DNA of 64,000 nt from Entoloma clypeatum (taxonomy: Eukaryota > Basidiomycota > Agaricomycetes > Agaricales > Entolomataceae): NCBI GenBank assembly GCA_963565915.1, contig OY751489.1:4340001-4404000 (forward strand), in the 5' to 3' direction. Below are positions 8,612 to 18,997 of this stretch, piece by piece. The notes under the pieces are model-generated. The model was not told the origin of the DNA, did not search any database, and worked only from the letters and a program-made list of their open reading frames with translations. Position numbers and translations under genes: made by a program. Each line of letters starts with the position of its first letter. The first letter of the stretch is position 1.

Positions 8612-11342
8612 TGGAAGCCTGCTCTAAAACTCAACTTTGAGGAGCGTATTTAAGGCTTTGCCTATCTCGCACGGACCATGCTGAGTCAGGTGTTTGGCCT
8701 GATTGCATCAGCAAACCACGTGTGATAGTTTATTGTCATTCCAGACGAGTATCAATGGTTTTGACCATGATTCACACAAAAAATGAGACTACCAATGCAG
8801 GCAGCCCAAGAAGGCGCTCAAGACGTAGTGATACTCAGTTTTTTATGGATCACATAGTAGTTGCAGCCAGTAGTAGCGCAAGAACTAGTATGGAAAGAGC
8901 ATGTGGCACTAAGGCCGGGGATAAGTCAGAAGACATAACTCAATTAAGAGCTCGTTAGACTTGATCTGGCTCAAAGGGTCATTTAACCAACTGATGATAT
9001 CATGCTTGGCATGATGTAAGCTATAAATAGCTTATTTATACTCTGGGAAGCTGCCAAATAAGGCGCTAACAACCATGGATTTTTAGACAAGGGTGCCTTT
9101 ATCCTGAGTATGTAATATTATCATGGCAACACTTTTAAGGTGTGCTTATAGATAATGTCATCTGAGTCGAGTGTAATACTCCAGACTTCAGGGATGTGGA
9201 TGAACTAGTTAGGTTCAGAGTCCACTGTGATAGTTTATGCTCTGTTTCGGAGTAGGGTCTAGTTTATCGTCATAGTGGACGTTGAGTCTTCAGAATATAA
9301 TATCTGAGACAGCTGGTGGTTCCGTCATCGTTTCCCATATCGTCTGACGTACTATCCAAGCTATTGCAAAATATAATCGCAATGATTAAATATTGCAGCC
9401 ATTATTTGAGCGCAGATATAATCAAGCCTAGTAACTGTGGCAAGCCCAAAGGGGCGCACATTGTTATGCAAAGGCTAGACAAGCAAACATCATGTGGATT
9501 GTTTTTTAGGGTTAATAGAGAATGAATTAACTCCCCCTGAAAACCAATTCCGTGGAGTACATTTTACAGATTTTATAGGCAATCAAGCCAACTGTTATAT
9601 GTGATGATGTGCAAGCAATATTGCAGATTATAGTCAAATAAATGACTTTGCAATGTAGTTCTTTGTGGTTGGTAATACTTATGTTGGTGAACAACCGATT
9701 TATGTTCAGAGGTCAATAGAGAATCCACTCTAAGGCATCAACACAGATTTACTATGTTTGTTGCATGATACAACAATAACGCGTGAGGGTGTTATTTGGT
9801 CTTGTTTGTCAAAGGAGGCAGCCAACACAGGCGCTCTACTCAATGCAAGAACCGGATCATTGTCGCAGCCAAAACAAGGCGCAGATCAGATGATGGGTTG
9901 ATCCAAATCTTAAGAGTGTAACAAGCACTCTGATGTGTTTCATGCAAACAATAGTAATCTTGGTATTCCAAGAACCATATAATGCAAATTAATGCATTAT
10001 TAGTAAGTCATCAATTAAGATGCTTCATCAAGTAATCATAGAAGATATACTTGGGAATAGAACCCAACAATAGTCTGATAAGACTAACGGATCGATTCAT
10101 ATGATATTCTCTTTTATCCAGAATTCATCGTTTCTAGGTGAGAAATCATAGGGGTATAAGCTGGGATAAGCTTTTTCTTTTGTTCAAGTTGACCATTTGA
10201 TAAGTATGCAGCGGTCACGGCGCTCCTTTAATGGTACAACCTATAGAGTGTTGTATACGAAGCAATGCATCTGATGGTGAGATCAAAAGATCAAAGATCA
10301 GTCTTCTAGCAATGGTATCGCAAAGCAAATAGCGCAGAATGCTGCCATTAAAATGCTTCTCTATATTCTCCCCCTTTTCACAGTCAAGTATGGCAATCAT
10401 TTCCCATGTATCTTTGGCTTTCAAAGAGCATATACTGAAATAGATGCAGAACTTGGTTGGGAAACCAGAAATTCATGCAGAAAAAATAATCGCAAACTGC
10501 GGAGGAATTACTCTCCAAGTTATGCTGAGGTAATTACTCTCAGGCGATTTATTCCAGCAATATTTGTAAGCTGTGATACAATCTGATTTTTTGACTATAT
10601 CCATTTTTGCCATAGGGTGTGTACCATCACGGTCATCCCTATATGATTCTGTGACAAGGTCATCGCTGCTTGATTAAAGCGCAGATGCCTTATAAGTCAA
10701 AATGCAATGCTAGCCTAAAAGGTGCAAGATGCATCAGAGATCATTCCCATGCAAGAAATGGAGAGTTCAGATAAGAAGCTTTGCATTGCCCCAAATCATC
10801 ACTACTTTTTGGTGAAAGAGTGGAGGAACAAGATTGGTTGGCTAGACCAATTTGAATTGATTTAGGTTGAAGGGTTGGAAAACTCTTCTTCGCATAATAA
10901 AGTATTATATATTGGCAGCCAGAATGACAATTTTTGAACACTATCGCAGCCTGTCAAGGCGCAGAATAAGTGTTATGCAAATGCCATAGCGCACGAATAC
11001 AATATTACTTTTTAAATGCTTTTGAAAGCATTTTTTTTTTTTTTTGTCTTATCCAATATAAGGTGGAATATAAATTCCTGAAAAGGAAAGATAGACGCAG
11101 CAGAAAGACAAATTAATGACTCGCGCAGTCTTCTTGACAAGCTTATTAAGCTGTTTCCTTTATAGTAGGTGGCTCAACGGCACATCCAACTTATTGGAAT
11201 TATTCCAGATTGGATATAAGTTATTTGAACATAAAATGCATTTGCATTTTTAAATCTCTCTTTCTTTCGTTCAAAATATGAACACATTGCAAATCAATGT
11301 ATTGATTGCAAAGAAAGAAAATACAATCGCTCTACACAATGA
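8612..11342. other. non-coding internal region of the LTR element
   Basis: AT-rich, no reading frame with pol-like motifs on either strand. About a dozen copies of the bulged-hairpin motif lie here, together with an A/T run near 11030. Confidence 0.7.
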
Positions 11343-12206
11343 TTATGCTGTTATAAGGTCCAGGCGTGGAAACGCTATGTCGTAATTGTCGACGGGTGGA
11401 TCCTTGCATTGTTCTGTTATGACGGCGTCATGCACCAGACCAGCGACGCAGCTAGAGTAGCGCAGAGCACCAGGGTCTGTCGGTGCAGATAAGAAAGACT
11501 TCTTTTTCCATAAGTTCCGAAACGGCTGATGAAAAACATCGCACGATGTCGGTTGAGGATCATAGGAGATACCTATGCCGTAAAGGTAATCCTCAAGTGA
11601 CAAATCGGGAACAGGATCAACACGATGATGATTGTATGTTTCAACAATCAATTCTCGAACCTTATCATAGGTGAGATCATCATTGTAAAGAAGGGTTTCT
11701 ATGGCAAAGTCATCCCAATCAGGAGACGGGAGGGCAGATAGAAGCATTAGGGCCCGAGTCGATGGAGAAATAGAATGATGTGCGCCGAGATGATCAAAGA
11801 TTTTATCAAGATAATCAATCTCGGTTGCAGGTTGTCGCTTCATAGAAAGTTTGAAGGACAATGCAGCACGAATGTCAGACAGAACTGTTTCATAAACAAC
11901 TCGTCCGAATCTATTCTTTAACTCAAACCAAGTCTCAGAAGACATATTTTTGGTGAGTTTGATCGACGGGTCGACACGAAGTCAAATATTGGCTAAAGCC
12001 ATTTGATCCCTAATGTTCCATGCCTTGACTTTAGTTGCATGGGCTTTCCTTGTAAGGTTAGCAGACATCAAGGGTCGCTTCTCAGCACCATCAACAATTT
12101 GCCACAAATCCTGAGATCTAAGGAACGAACACATGTTGTTCGCCCACTCAGGGTAGTTTGTGCTGTCAAGAACGGGAACAGCAATCAAAGAAGTGATTGA
12201 AGACAT
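11343..12206 (-). pseudogene. Copia-type gag with one premature stop
   Basis: A single frame from ATG at 12206 to 11343 (287 codons plus stop) interrupted once by TGA at 11984-11982. The N-terminal part (TNYPEWANNMCSFL, VKAWNIRDQMAL) and the middle part (ALMLLSALPSPDWDDF) are typical of the Copia gag/UBN2-type domain. No CCHC knuckle is present. The stop would arise from CGA by a C-to-T change. Readthrough or trans-supplied Gag could still package the RNA. Confidence 0.8.
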
Positions 12207-13481
12207 GTTTGTTTCTAAAAAGAAACAGTGGTCAGCAAATATTCAAGACCAATTTGAACCGATAAGAGGTATTGTCTGAATTGTTTGTGACACATGTCAG
12301 AGAGAGTTTATGTAATAGCCTTTATTTATGTGACTAAGGGTCACAATGCTGTGGTATTTACATAAAGACGGTCGCCTATAGATCAGGCGATTGCTCCATC
12401 TTTATTACCCCGGGTGTAACCCCAGGTGTGATTCTCCTTTCTTCATCGTCACTATGATTGAAGGGGGACGGTAAGTCCCTCGTTCGAGCTCTCCGGATGT
12501 TACTCGGGCGTGGCGCCCAGGGATCCTAGAGTCATAGTTCAACGAGTGAAGAGAATGTAGATGGGGACACATACTGCTTTTTTCTTTCCACATTTGCGAG
12601 TACAGATATGGCGTGCATGCCGTCCGTATCGCAACTGCGTGACTTTCACCTTCCGGATGCGTGGTGTGACCATGCAATCCAGAGTACAGAGGTGTCGTCT
12701 GTGGAAACCGTCATCACGCTGAATAACGCGGATGTCACGGTGTGACCAATGGTTTGCTTGAATGAAACCATAATGGAAGCAGATGCAAGATCCTTTCATC
12801 TAGGAACGATTTTAAGTCAGCATCAAATCTGAGATCGTGCAACCATAAAAAATGGGAAGTCCCTGAGGCAACCCAAAAAGGGCGCTTCTATCAGGTACAG
12901 GGTGCAATAGATCAAGATTGATCGACGAAAAAGGTTCAAGGAACAGAAAGTTCCTGAGAATCGTGATGTCCAAATGTCAGCACATCGAGATATACTCAAT
13001 TTGGTTAAAACCAAATGCCAGACAGGACATGACACAGCGTGAGAAAACCCCAAATCTAGATCGCAGCCAAAGAAGGCGCAGATACAAGAGAGGGTTTTTT
13101 TTCACAGGGGTGTGGCGGCCGCCTATCAAGGCGCTCAAGCCACAGGCTTTATACAAAATGTCCAAATATAGACATAGGCCATAAAAGGCCTTAGTCTAGA
13201 TCAAGAACTAGATGCAGCCCTAGGGGCGCTTTGCTAGTCTTGGACATCAGAACTAGGTGCAGCCCAAAGGGCGCTCACTAGTCTGGAACCTCCGAGTATC
13301 AAACCAGATAACTAACTTAGACTAGTCTATGCTACTAGCTAAAGAGGCGGTAGCAGCCCAAAGGGCGCTTTTTAAGACTCGCGCTCACTGGCTAGGCCAG
13401 GTTAGTATCTAACAGGCTAGACAGTCACAGCAACTCCGTTAGAGTGCGCAGACTGTACCGGGCAATCCGGGGCCCATAACC
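12207..13481. other. 5' leader of the gag-only element
   Basis: Transcribed leader between LTR and gag (minus sense). Four good hairpin motifs cluster in its first 420 bases (13063-13369), next to TAGTCTAGA-like words. No gene is supported. This is where retroelement packaging signals usually lie. Confidence 0.6.
13465..13481 (-). promoter_or_regulatory. primer-binding site, half tRNA-iMet type
   Basis: Directly after the 5' LTR the minus strand reads GGTTATGGGCCCCGGAT. The core GGTTATGGGCCC is the one used by Drosophila copia, primed by an internal fragment of initiator tRNA-Met. The same site follows the LTR of the Copia element at 30.96 kb. Confidence 0.85.
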
Positions 13482-13919
13482 TATTGAACAGCACACCTAC
13501 ATACGCAGGGAAGCCTGGGTAAGATACTCACATTGGAGGTAAGAAGAGAGAGCTTGAGTGATGAAGGTACTTGGTAAAAGTCCTATATTTGCAGATACAG
13601 ATACATCGAGTATTTATACCTACAAGGATGCGCACAGACCATGTACAAACAAGTACAAACTGAGTTCTGTCGCAGAACCATAAACTCACATATATGGTAA
13701 TATGTGACTTATAGTCATATAGTGTGACAAGCACATGATGTGACATAACATGACATATGTTATGCACGTCTGACACATATCTAATGAGTCAGGGATCTAG
13801 AGCGAGTCTAGATTGTTCTAAGTCTAGAACACTTCCATATGTAACTCCATATGGGAATACACATGTTTATAGACATGTGATTGACTGTCGAGACATCCGT
13901 CTAGAATGTATTCTCAACA
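13482..13919 (-). repeat. 5' LTR of the gag-only element
   Basis: 438 bp, identical to 7608-8045; followed (minus sense) by the primer-binding site and bordered by the AAACC target duplication at 13920-13924. Confidence 0.93.
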
Positions 13920-15999
13920 AAACCATCCGCCGATTTACCAACAACGCATCAAGCATGAAAAAGTTGGCGGCTCGTGATTTTGAAGACCTTTTGCAGGTAG
14001 TCCAATCATTCACAAATTCTACATATGAGCCAATCGATCTATGAGTGTGCAATTCCTGTCTTTGAAGGGCTCTTTCCGCCACCACATGATGCCATCGTCA
14101 CCAATCTATTATTTTCTCTCTCAACTTGGCATGCTTATGCGAAACTTCGACTTCATACGGAGTCAACTCTGGGGTCTCTCAAAAAAGCGACTGGTGTGCT
14201 TGGACAATGCCTTCGAACTTTCGTAAAGAAAACATGTCATTTATTTGAAACGCACGAGTTACCATCCGAACGTAAAAAGCGCCAACGGCGCAAAGCAGCA
14301 AATGCACGATCCACAAACTCAAAGCAGAAGGCATCCGAGACCAGTGAGGGCCTAACAGGAGAGACTGAACTTCGCCGGAAGGCCTTCAACCTATGTACCT
14401 ACAAGCTCCACGCGCTCGGCGATTATGTTGCCAACATCTTTCGGTTTGGAACATCTGACAATTACACAACCCAGCTCGTATGTTTTACCAAAGTCTCCGT
14501 TGATAAATAAATTAAATGTCTGCTATCAGGGTGAACTTGAACATCGTCGCGTAAAACGCTTCTATGTGCGAACCAACAAACAGACCCGCACCTTTACTCG
14601 CCAAATTGCAAAGCATCAAAGACGTGAACGTATACTTCACAAAATCAAATCTTCTTCACAAGACACTACGCAGAAGAGAAAACATATGAAAGGGAAGAAG
14701 ACGGCTGCAGCCCTTTCCTTTGAGGAGACAGATAAAATGACTTTAACTCTGCCCACGGCACATCACCATATGTCGAACAGTCGCCGCCATGGTGAAGATG
14801 TGACGGAATGGGTTTATGAAAACAAAGATGATCCTGCGATGCATGTACGTGTCTGGCTTTCTGCCCAAAGAGCACAACTAAATCATTTTGTTAACCAAAG
14901 TCATTTATTCCCATTCTCAAAGATCACATCCTCTCTCGTGTCCTTGGGCATAGTTATGACGGTGATGAACATGAATATTCTGATCAAGATCGAGGGACTA
15001 TCAATTTTCACAACAACCGAATTTATCGTCATAAAGTCCTCCGGGTGAATTACACTTCATATGATATGCGCCGCTCGCAAGATTCTATCAACCCGCGCAC
15101 CCATCCCTACTTTATGACACTTTCACATGAGGACACCATGGATGGAACGGAGCCACATCCTTACTGGTATGGCCGCATACTAGGTGTATTTGATGCTGAT
15201 ATCATACATACCGATCCGTATTCGAGGAGGTCAACAACACGGCGCATGGAGTTTGTTTGGGTACATTGGCTTGGACGGGATCTCACATACAAAGCAGGCT
15301 GGAAAGCCCGTCGATTGCATCGTGTTGGATTTATTCCTGATATGGAGGGAGGTGGAGCGTTTGGTTTTATCGACCCATCAGATATCATTCGAGCAGTCCA
15401 CTTAATTCCGGCCTTTGAACATGGCAAAACTTCACAATTACTTGGACCTTCAATGGCTCGGCAGCCTCATGAGAATGATGAGGATTGGATTGGATTCTAT
15501 GTCAACATGTAAGTGCCACATTTTCTTTCTGCTTGTTGTTGGCTCATATTCAACAGTTTTGTCGATCGTGATATGTTTATGTGGTTTCGCGGTGGAGGCA
15601 TCGGCCACAAATCAAACTTTGTTTGAGATTTCCATGAAGAGGACACCGTGGATAATATAGTGCAAGATGACAGAGACAACGAAGGACCAGAAGAAGCATG
15701 GGACCTATCAGATGATGAGATTGAACCTGAGTCGGAGGAAGAGGATGATGATGATCTCGATGATGAGGAAGAATGTGCAGAAGAGATTGAAGATGATGGT
15801 TTGGGACCCGAAGATGGGGAAGAAACTTGGGAAGCTGATGAAATTGAGACCCTTGGATTTGCGCAATTGTAGCTCTAATGATAGATGGTTCTCGCCGATT
15901 CAGAATAACATGCTGCCTGGCCCAGGTCACATGACCTGAATATTTGGACGCGTCTTCCATGCTCCAAGCTTGCTATGTGCTCCTTGCCTTCCTCCATCA

Positions 16000-18160
16000 A
16001 TGTCTTCCACCTCGTCTTCATCTCCGTCTCCTGCTCATCCATCATCATCCTCTTCTACTAAAGAAACAGACTGCGAGGATTGGAATATCCTTGAATGGCT
16101 TGATGGACGCAAGGGAACAAAGAAAAAGAAGTAAGCATCTCAGCGTGAATGGCACTGATGAGCTATTTTGCTTACTTACATGTGAACTACAGGAATCAAG
16201 GGCCACTAGCTCATTATCGGTCCTTCGCCAAGTGGCTAACACGTGTCTACTATGCCTTCATCGAATATGATGATGTTTTCGACGCAGGTTTAAGGTTTGA
16301 GGCTGGAAGGTATGGGGACTTGACCAAGGATGAGTGCGCATATAGCCAGTTTTCTTTCAATCTTTCGATGACTGACATCTAGTTATCTGCTATCTAGGTT
16401 TCGGGACCAACATTTTAACAACCTCACAGTATACGACAACATGAAGACTATGATACCGCACTTTGAAGATGATATAGAACACATCTGTAAAACAAAACAA
16501 TCTGAGTACCTGGATCGACTGGTACAAACTGTACGTTTTTAAAATGATATGTATATATACACTGATTATATGCACAGCTTAATGACGGTGCGAGGGATGG
16601 CCGCAGCGACGACACTGGCAGTCTCGTTAAACACGGCCTGATGATCCTCGCACATGAACAGCCTGGGGGACAAATCAATCCTCCAATGATTGCGGTCGAC
16701 AAGCAGGATCGTGGATTTCGCCATCCAGTATGCGCAAGATTGCTGTGCCCCATCAGAAAACTCGAAGAGTTTGATGCAAACCCGGAAGAGTAAGTCCTCC
16801 TAATGTTCTTTTCTTTTCGTCTCTCATCACTTCTCCCCTCGTCATTTTCGTAGTTTCCGCCAGAAGGTCTTGGATGGCCATGTCCGAATAACAAGCAAGC
16901 AAATCCCATCTTTTATCTACGCAGAAGGCCAGTTTGATGCAAAGGATTTTCGAAATGGCCTCTTTCGTGGTCGCCTTCTCGTGAGGGTGAGTTTGGCCCC
17001 CCCTTTTTTTTCCCAATGCTGAAATTGAGATTCCTCACAGTTTTGGAAACACATCTTTACGGGGCCATCGTCAGCAAATCAGGTGTTGGAAAGACCAACA
17101 GGAACGAGGGCGAAGAGGGGGCAGTCAGAGCTGCACAAAATGAAGCGAGTCACTCAGGGGTCCATCATTTATGCCGCGATCCAGGTATATCATCCAACGT
17201 GTTCAACAGACTTGGTAATCAAGAAATCTTCTAGCTTTGCTACTTCCTGTGCAGCATCAACAATTGGCGAACTGACGATGGCGCTTTCAAAGTTACCGAG
17301 TTTGCAGTTATGTTGGGCGAAGTTTTCGACATGGCTGGATCAGATGACGCGTGGTGGGGGGATCTGAACGAATGGTGGGAAAAGTATGTATCTGTAGTGG
17401 CGATGTTCTCTTTCCTACTTACGGTCTCATAGGCGAGTCTTCAAGACGACAGTTGGCAGGGTGATATCACCTGAGGACGCTATGGATGATGAGGACAATG
17501 ATGCTGCATTCTTTCGGACACAATCCATAGAGCAAGAAGATCAAGGAGAAGAAGCCGATGACGGCATTAGTATAGTGCACTGTCCATCATTGCGTCCACA
17601 TTCTGACTGTTGCCATTGCTTTTACTTCAGTACCATCTTCGCCACGAACTGCAGCCCAGACTGCATTGTCTCGATCGCCATCGCCTTTGGCTGCCCTTTC
17701 CACCCCACCTCGCAAGAGCAACCAAACAACCTCAGGCATCAAGAAACTTCCTGAGTCTCCTCGATCAAGTCCCTTGTCTTCAGCCTCGTCACGGCACCAA
17801 TCCCCGGCACCAACCCACAAATCAGCAGCTCCTGTGCAAGTGAATCTGTCTGTCGAGATCGCCCCCCCACGTCACCTACGTCGCCGAGCATCCATCACTT
17901 TCACCGCGGAGCAACCTCCTCCGAAAATTGTGCCATCAAAGCATGGTCTCCCAGCGTCGCGCAAGACACCGGCGCCCACAGCCGAACCTATCATCGACAA
18001 ACTCCCCACCAACAAAAATGTGGCCAAACCACCAGCAAAGAAGACAATCGCACCTGCAGCCGAACCTCCTGCTGACGAACTCCTGGACGAAGTCGTTGAC
18101 GAAACTGCGGCCAAACCACCACCAAAGAAGAAGAGGAAGAAGAGCAACAAGTGGTCGTGA
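16000..18160 (+). CDS. DUF6698-type protein, agaricomycete-specific
   Basis: Nine exons: 16000-16130, 16193-16309, 16398-16530, 16578-16789, 16854-16986, 17041-17184, 17235-17383, 17433-17569, 17631-18160; 561 aa, all GT-AG, frame kept throughout. The core (about residues 50-390) carries the stretches IYAEGQFDAKDFRNGLFRG, FTGPSSA and WWGDLNEWWEK, which I recognise from the DUF6698 family expanded in mushrooms. The N-terminus is Ser-rich. The last ~170 residues are Pro, Ala, Lys-rich and end in a basic cluster PKKKRKKSNKWS, a likely nuclear localisation signal. It follows the transposase by 130 nt in the same orientation, suggesting transposon cargo; function unknown. Confidence 0.8.
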
Positions 18161-18997
18161 AGGTGGGTTATTATTCCCACGAAGTCGACGCTTCCACTGA
18201 TCATCGCCCTAATTCGCCAAGCATGATTTTCGGATGGGGTTCCCATTTCTGTTCGCGTTCTGGTCTCTCTGCTGCGGCTGCATGTATTACTCTCTTTCGG
18301 TGCTCTGTGGTGGACCCCTCGCTCGTTACTGACAGCTTTCACTCTCATTATGCTCTTGCTCGACTCCTTGCTCAATTCTCGCTCATGTGATAAGCTTAAC
18401 ATTAACGTTGTATCATTAGCCACATTCTCTTACATCGAAATTAATTTTATTGTTGTCTCTTCGTCGCTCAAAATTGGAAACCTAAGACATCGAAAGCAAT
18501 CCTGCTATATGACTGAAAATCTGTGGGCAAGTATATAACTCAATACCAGCAAATAACAGGCCATTTTGCCATACCATGATGTAACCAATGTTACAATCCC
18601 AGAACACTCGGTAACGATTTGCAACCCTTTCCCAAATTGTTGACAGGTACCCAGGTTGGCGAAATCGGCCAGGCTGGTATTGGTAGTTCAGGAAGGAGAT
18701 GTGAATGTTTACGCAGGTATAGGTTGTCGGCTCGCCACCATCCTGGTAGATCTGGCAATCCCGGTAATTGTTGTTGATGATTGTTTTTGGTATGTATGGG
18801 GTATAAAACCTTCTGTCGCATTTTGCGATGAACCTCCAGTTCCGAAATGATTGACATCAATTGCCCGTTATGGATTTGATTTGGCGGTGCCTGGATTGAA
18901 GGCTGTGTGAGTTTTGTCGCGTTGAACAGCCACTCGCTGGACTACTTACTTAGCACACCACGCCGCAGCCACACCCAACAAAGTCTCTCTTCTCCCC
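18161..18997. other. intergenic, no supported gene
   Basis: Separates the DUF6698 gene from chitin synthase. A 90-codon minus-strand frame at 18591-18860 has no recognisable domain. The right end of the transposon should lie here or slightly upstream, but I found no terminal inverted repeat. Confidence 0.4.

Larger units (their letters stand above)
8133..13369. repeat. dispersed GCAGCC-N5..9-GGCGC bulged-hairpin motif
   Basis: On the plus strand, close matches start at 8324, 8345, 8801, 8863, 9050 (GCTGCC), 9395, 9818, 9865, 10946, 13063, 13214, 13259 and 13354. Weaker variants start near 8133, 9440, 10208, 10710, 11449, 12867 and 13114. GCC pairs with GGC and GC with GC, leaving one unpaired base on one side. 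In the element's own (minus) sense RNA this reads GCGCC-loop-GGC-U-GC with a bulged U. Loops vary and are often A-rich on the plus strand. The 16-mer at 13259 recurs exactly at 13354. The motif is confined, as far as I can see, to this element. Confidence 0.75.
7608..13919 (-). mobile_element. gag-only Copia-type LTR retrotransposon (TR-GAG/LARD-like), nested
   Basis: Two 438-bp LTRs (7608-8045, 13482-13919) are identical as far as I can compare by eye. They are flanked by the 5-bp target duplication AAACC (7603-7607 and 13920-13924). On the minus strand the order is LTR, primer-binding site, ~1.3 kb leader, gag remnant, ~3 kb without protease, integrase or reverse transcriptase, polypurine tract GAGGGGGAG (8046-8055), LTR. 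Identical LTRs show a very recent insertion although the element cannot encode its own enzymes, so it must have been mobilised in trans. Elements of this organisation have been described as TR-GAG. Confidence 0.9.
5400..15872 (+). pseudogene. Plavaka-type transposase, disrupted
   Basis: Exons 5400-6725, 6780-7009, 7062-7308, 7359-7522, 7577-7607 joined across the LTR insertion to 13925-13996, then 14046-14477, 14530-14844, 14901-15508, 15557-15872. The N-terminus has a C2H2-like motif (CQGC...H...C). It continues with conserved stretches such as HVYEHGFVLECADG, MPCPRC, PDQLHEFELGVWK and GHKS, and ends in a long Asp/Glu tail. The start at 5400 places the Cys motif at the N-terminus; an in-frame ATG at 5352 would add a hydrophobic stretch that is probably not used. 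The intron at 7010 uses a GC donor. Damage: in-frame TGA at 7198 and 15624, plus the 6.3 kb insertion at 7608. Dead as it stands; a trans-acting copy elsewhere would be needed. Confidence 0.8.
4607..18160. mobile_element. Plavaka-type (CACTA-like) DNA transposon region, nested insertion inside
   Basis: Minimal extent covering three genes: a divergent coiled-coil gene (4607-5228, minus), the transposase (5400-15872, plus, broken) and a DUF6698-type gene (16000-18160, plus). Transposase identity rests on the N-terminal zinc-finger-like motif, the long region after it, and the acidic tail, as in agaricomycete Plavaka elements. Terminal inverted repeats were not found, so the true ends and whether the flanking genes are cargo are unproven. 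A 6.3 kb LTR element is inserted in a transposase exon. Confidence 0.65.

Noticed and set aside
18591..18860. Minus-strand 90-codon frame upstream of chitin synthase
   Set aside because: No recognisable domain and no splice partners.
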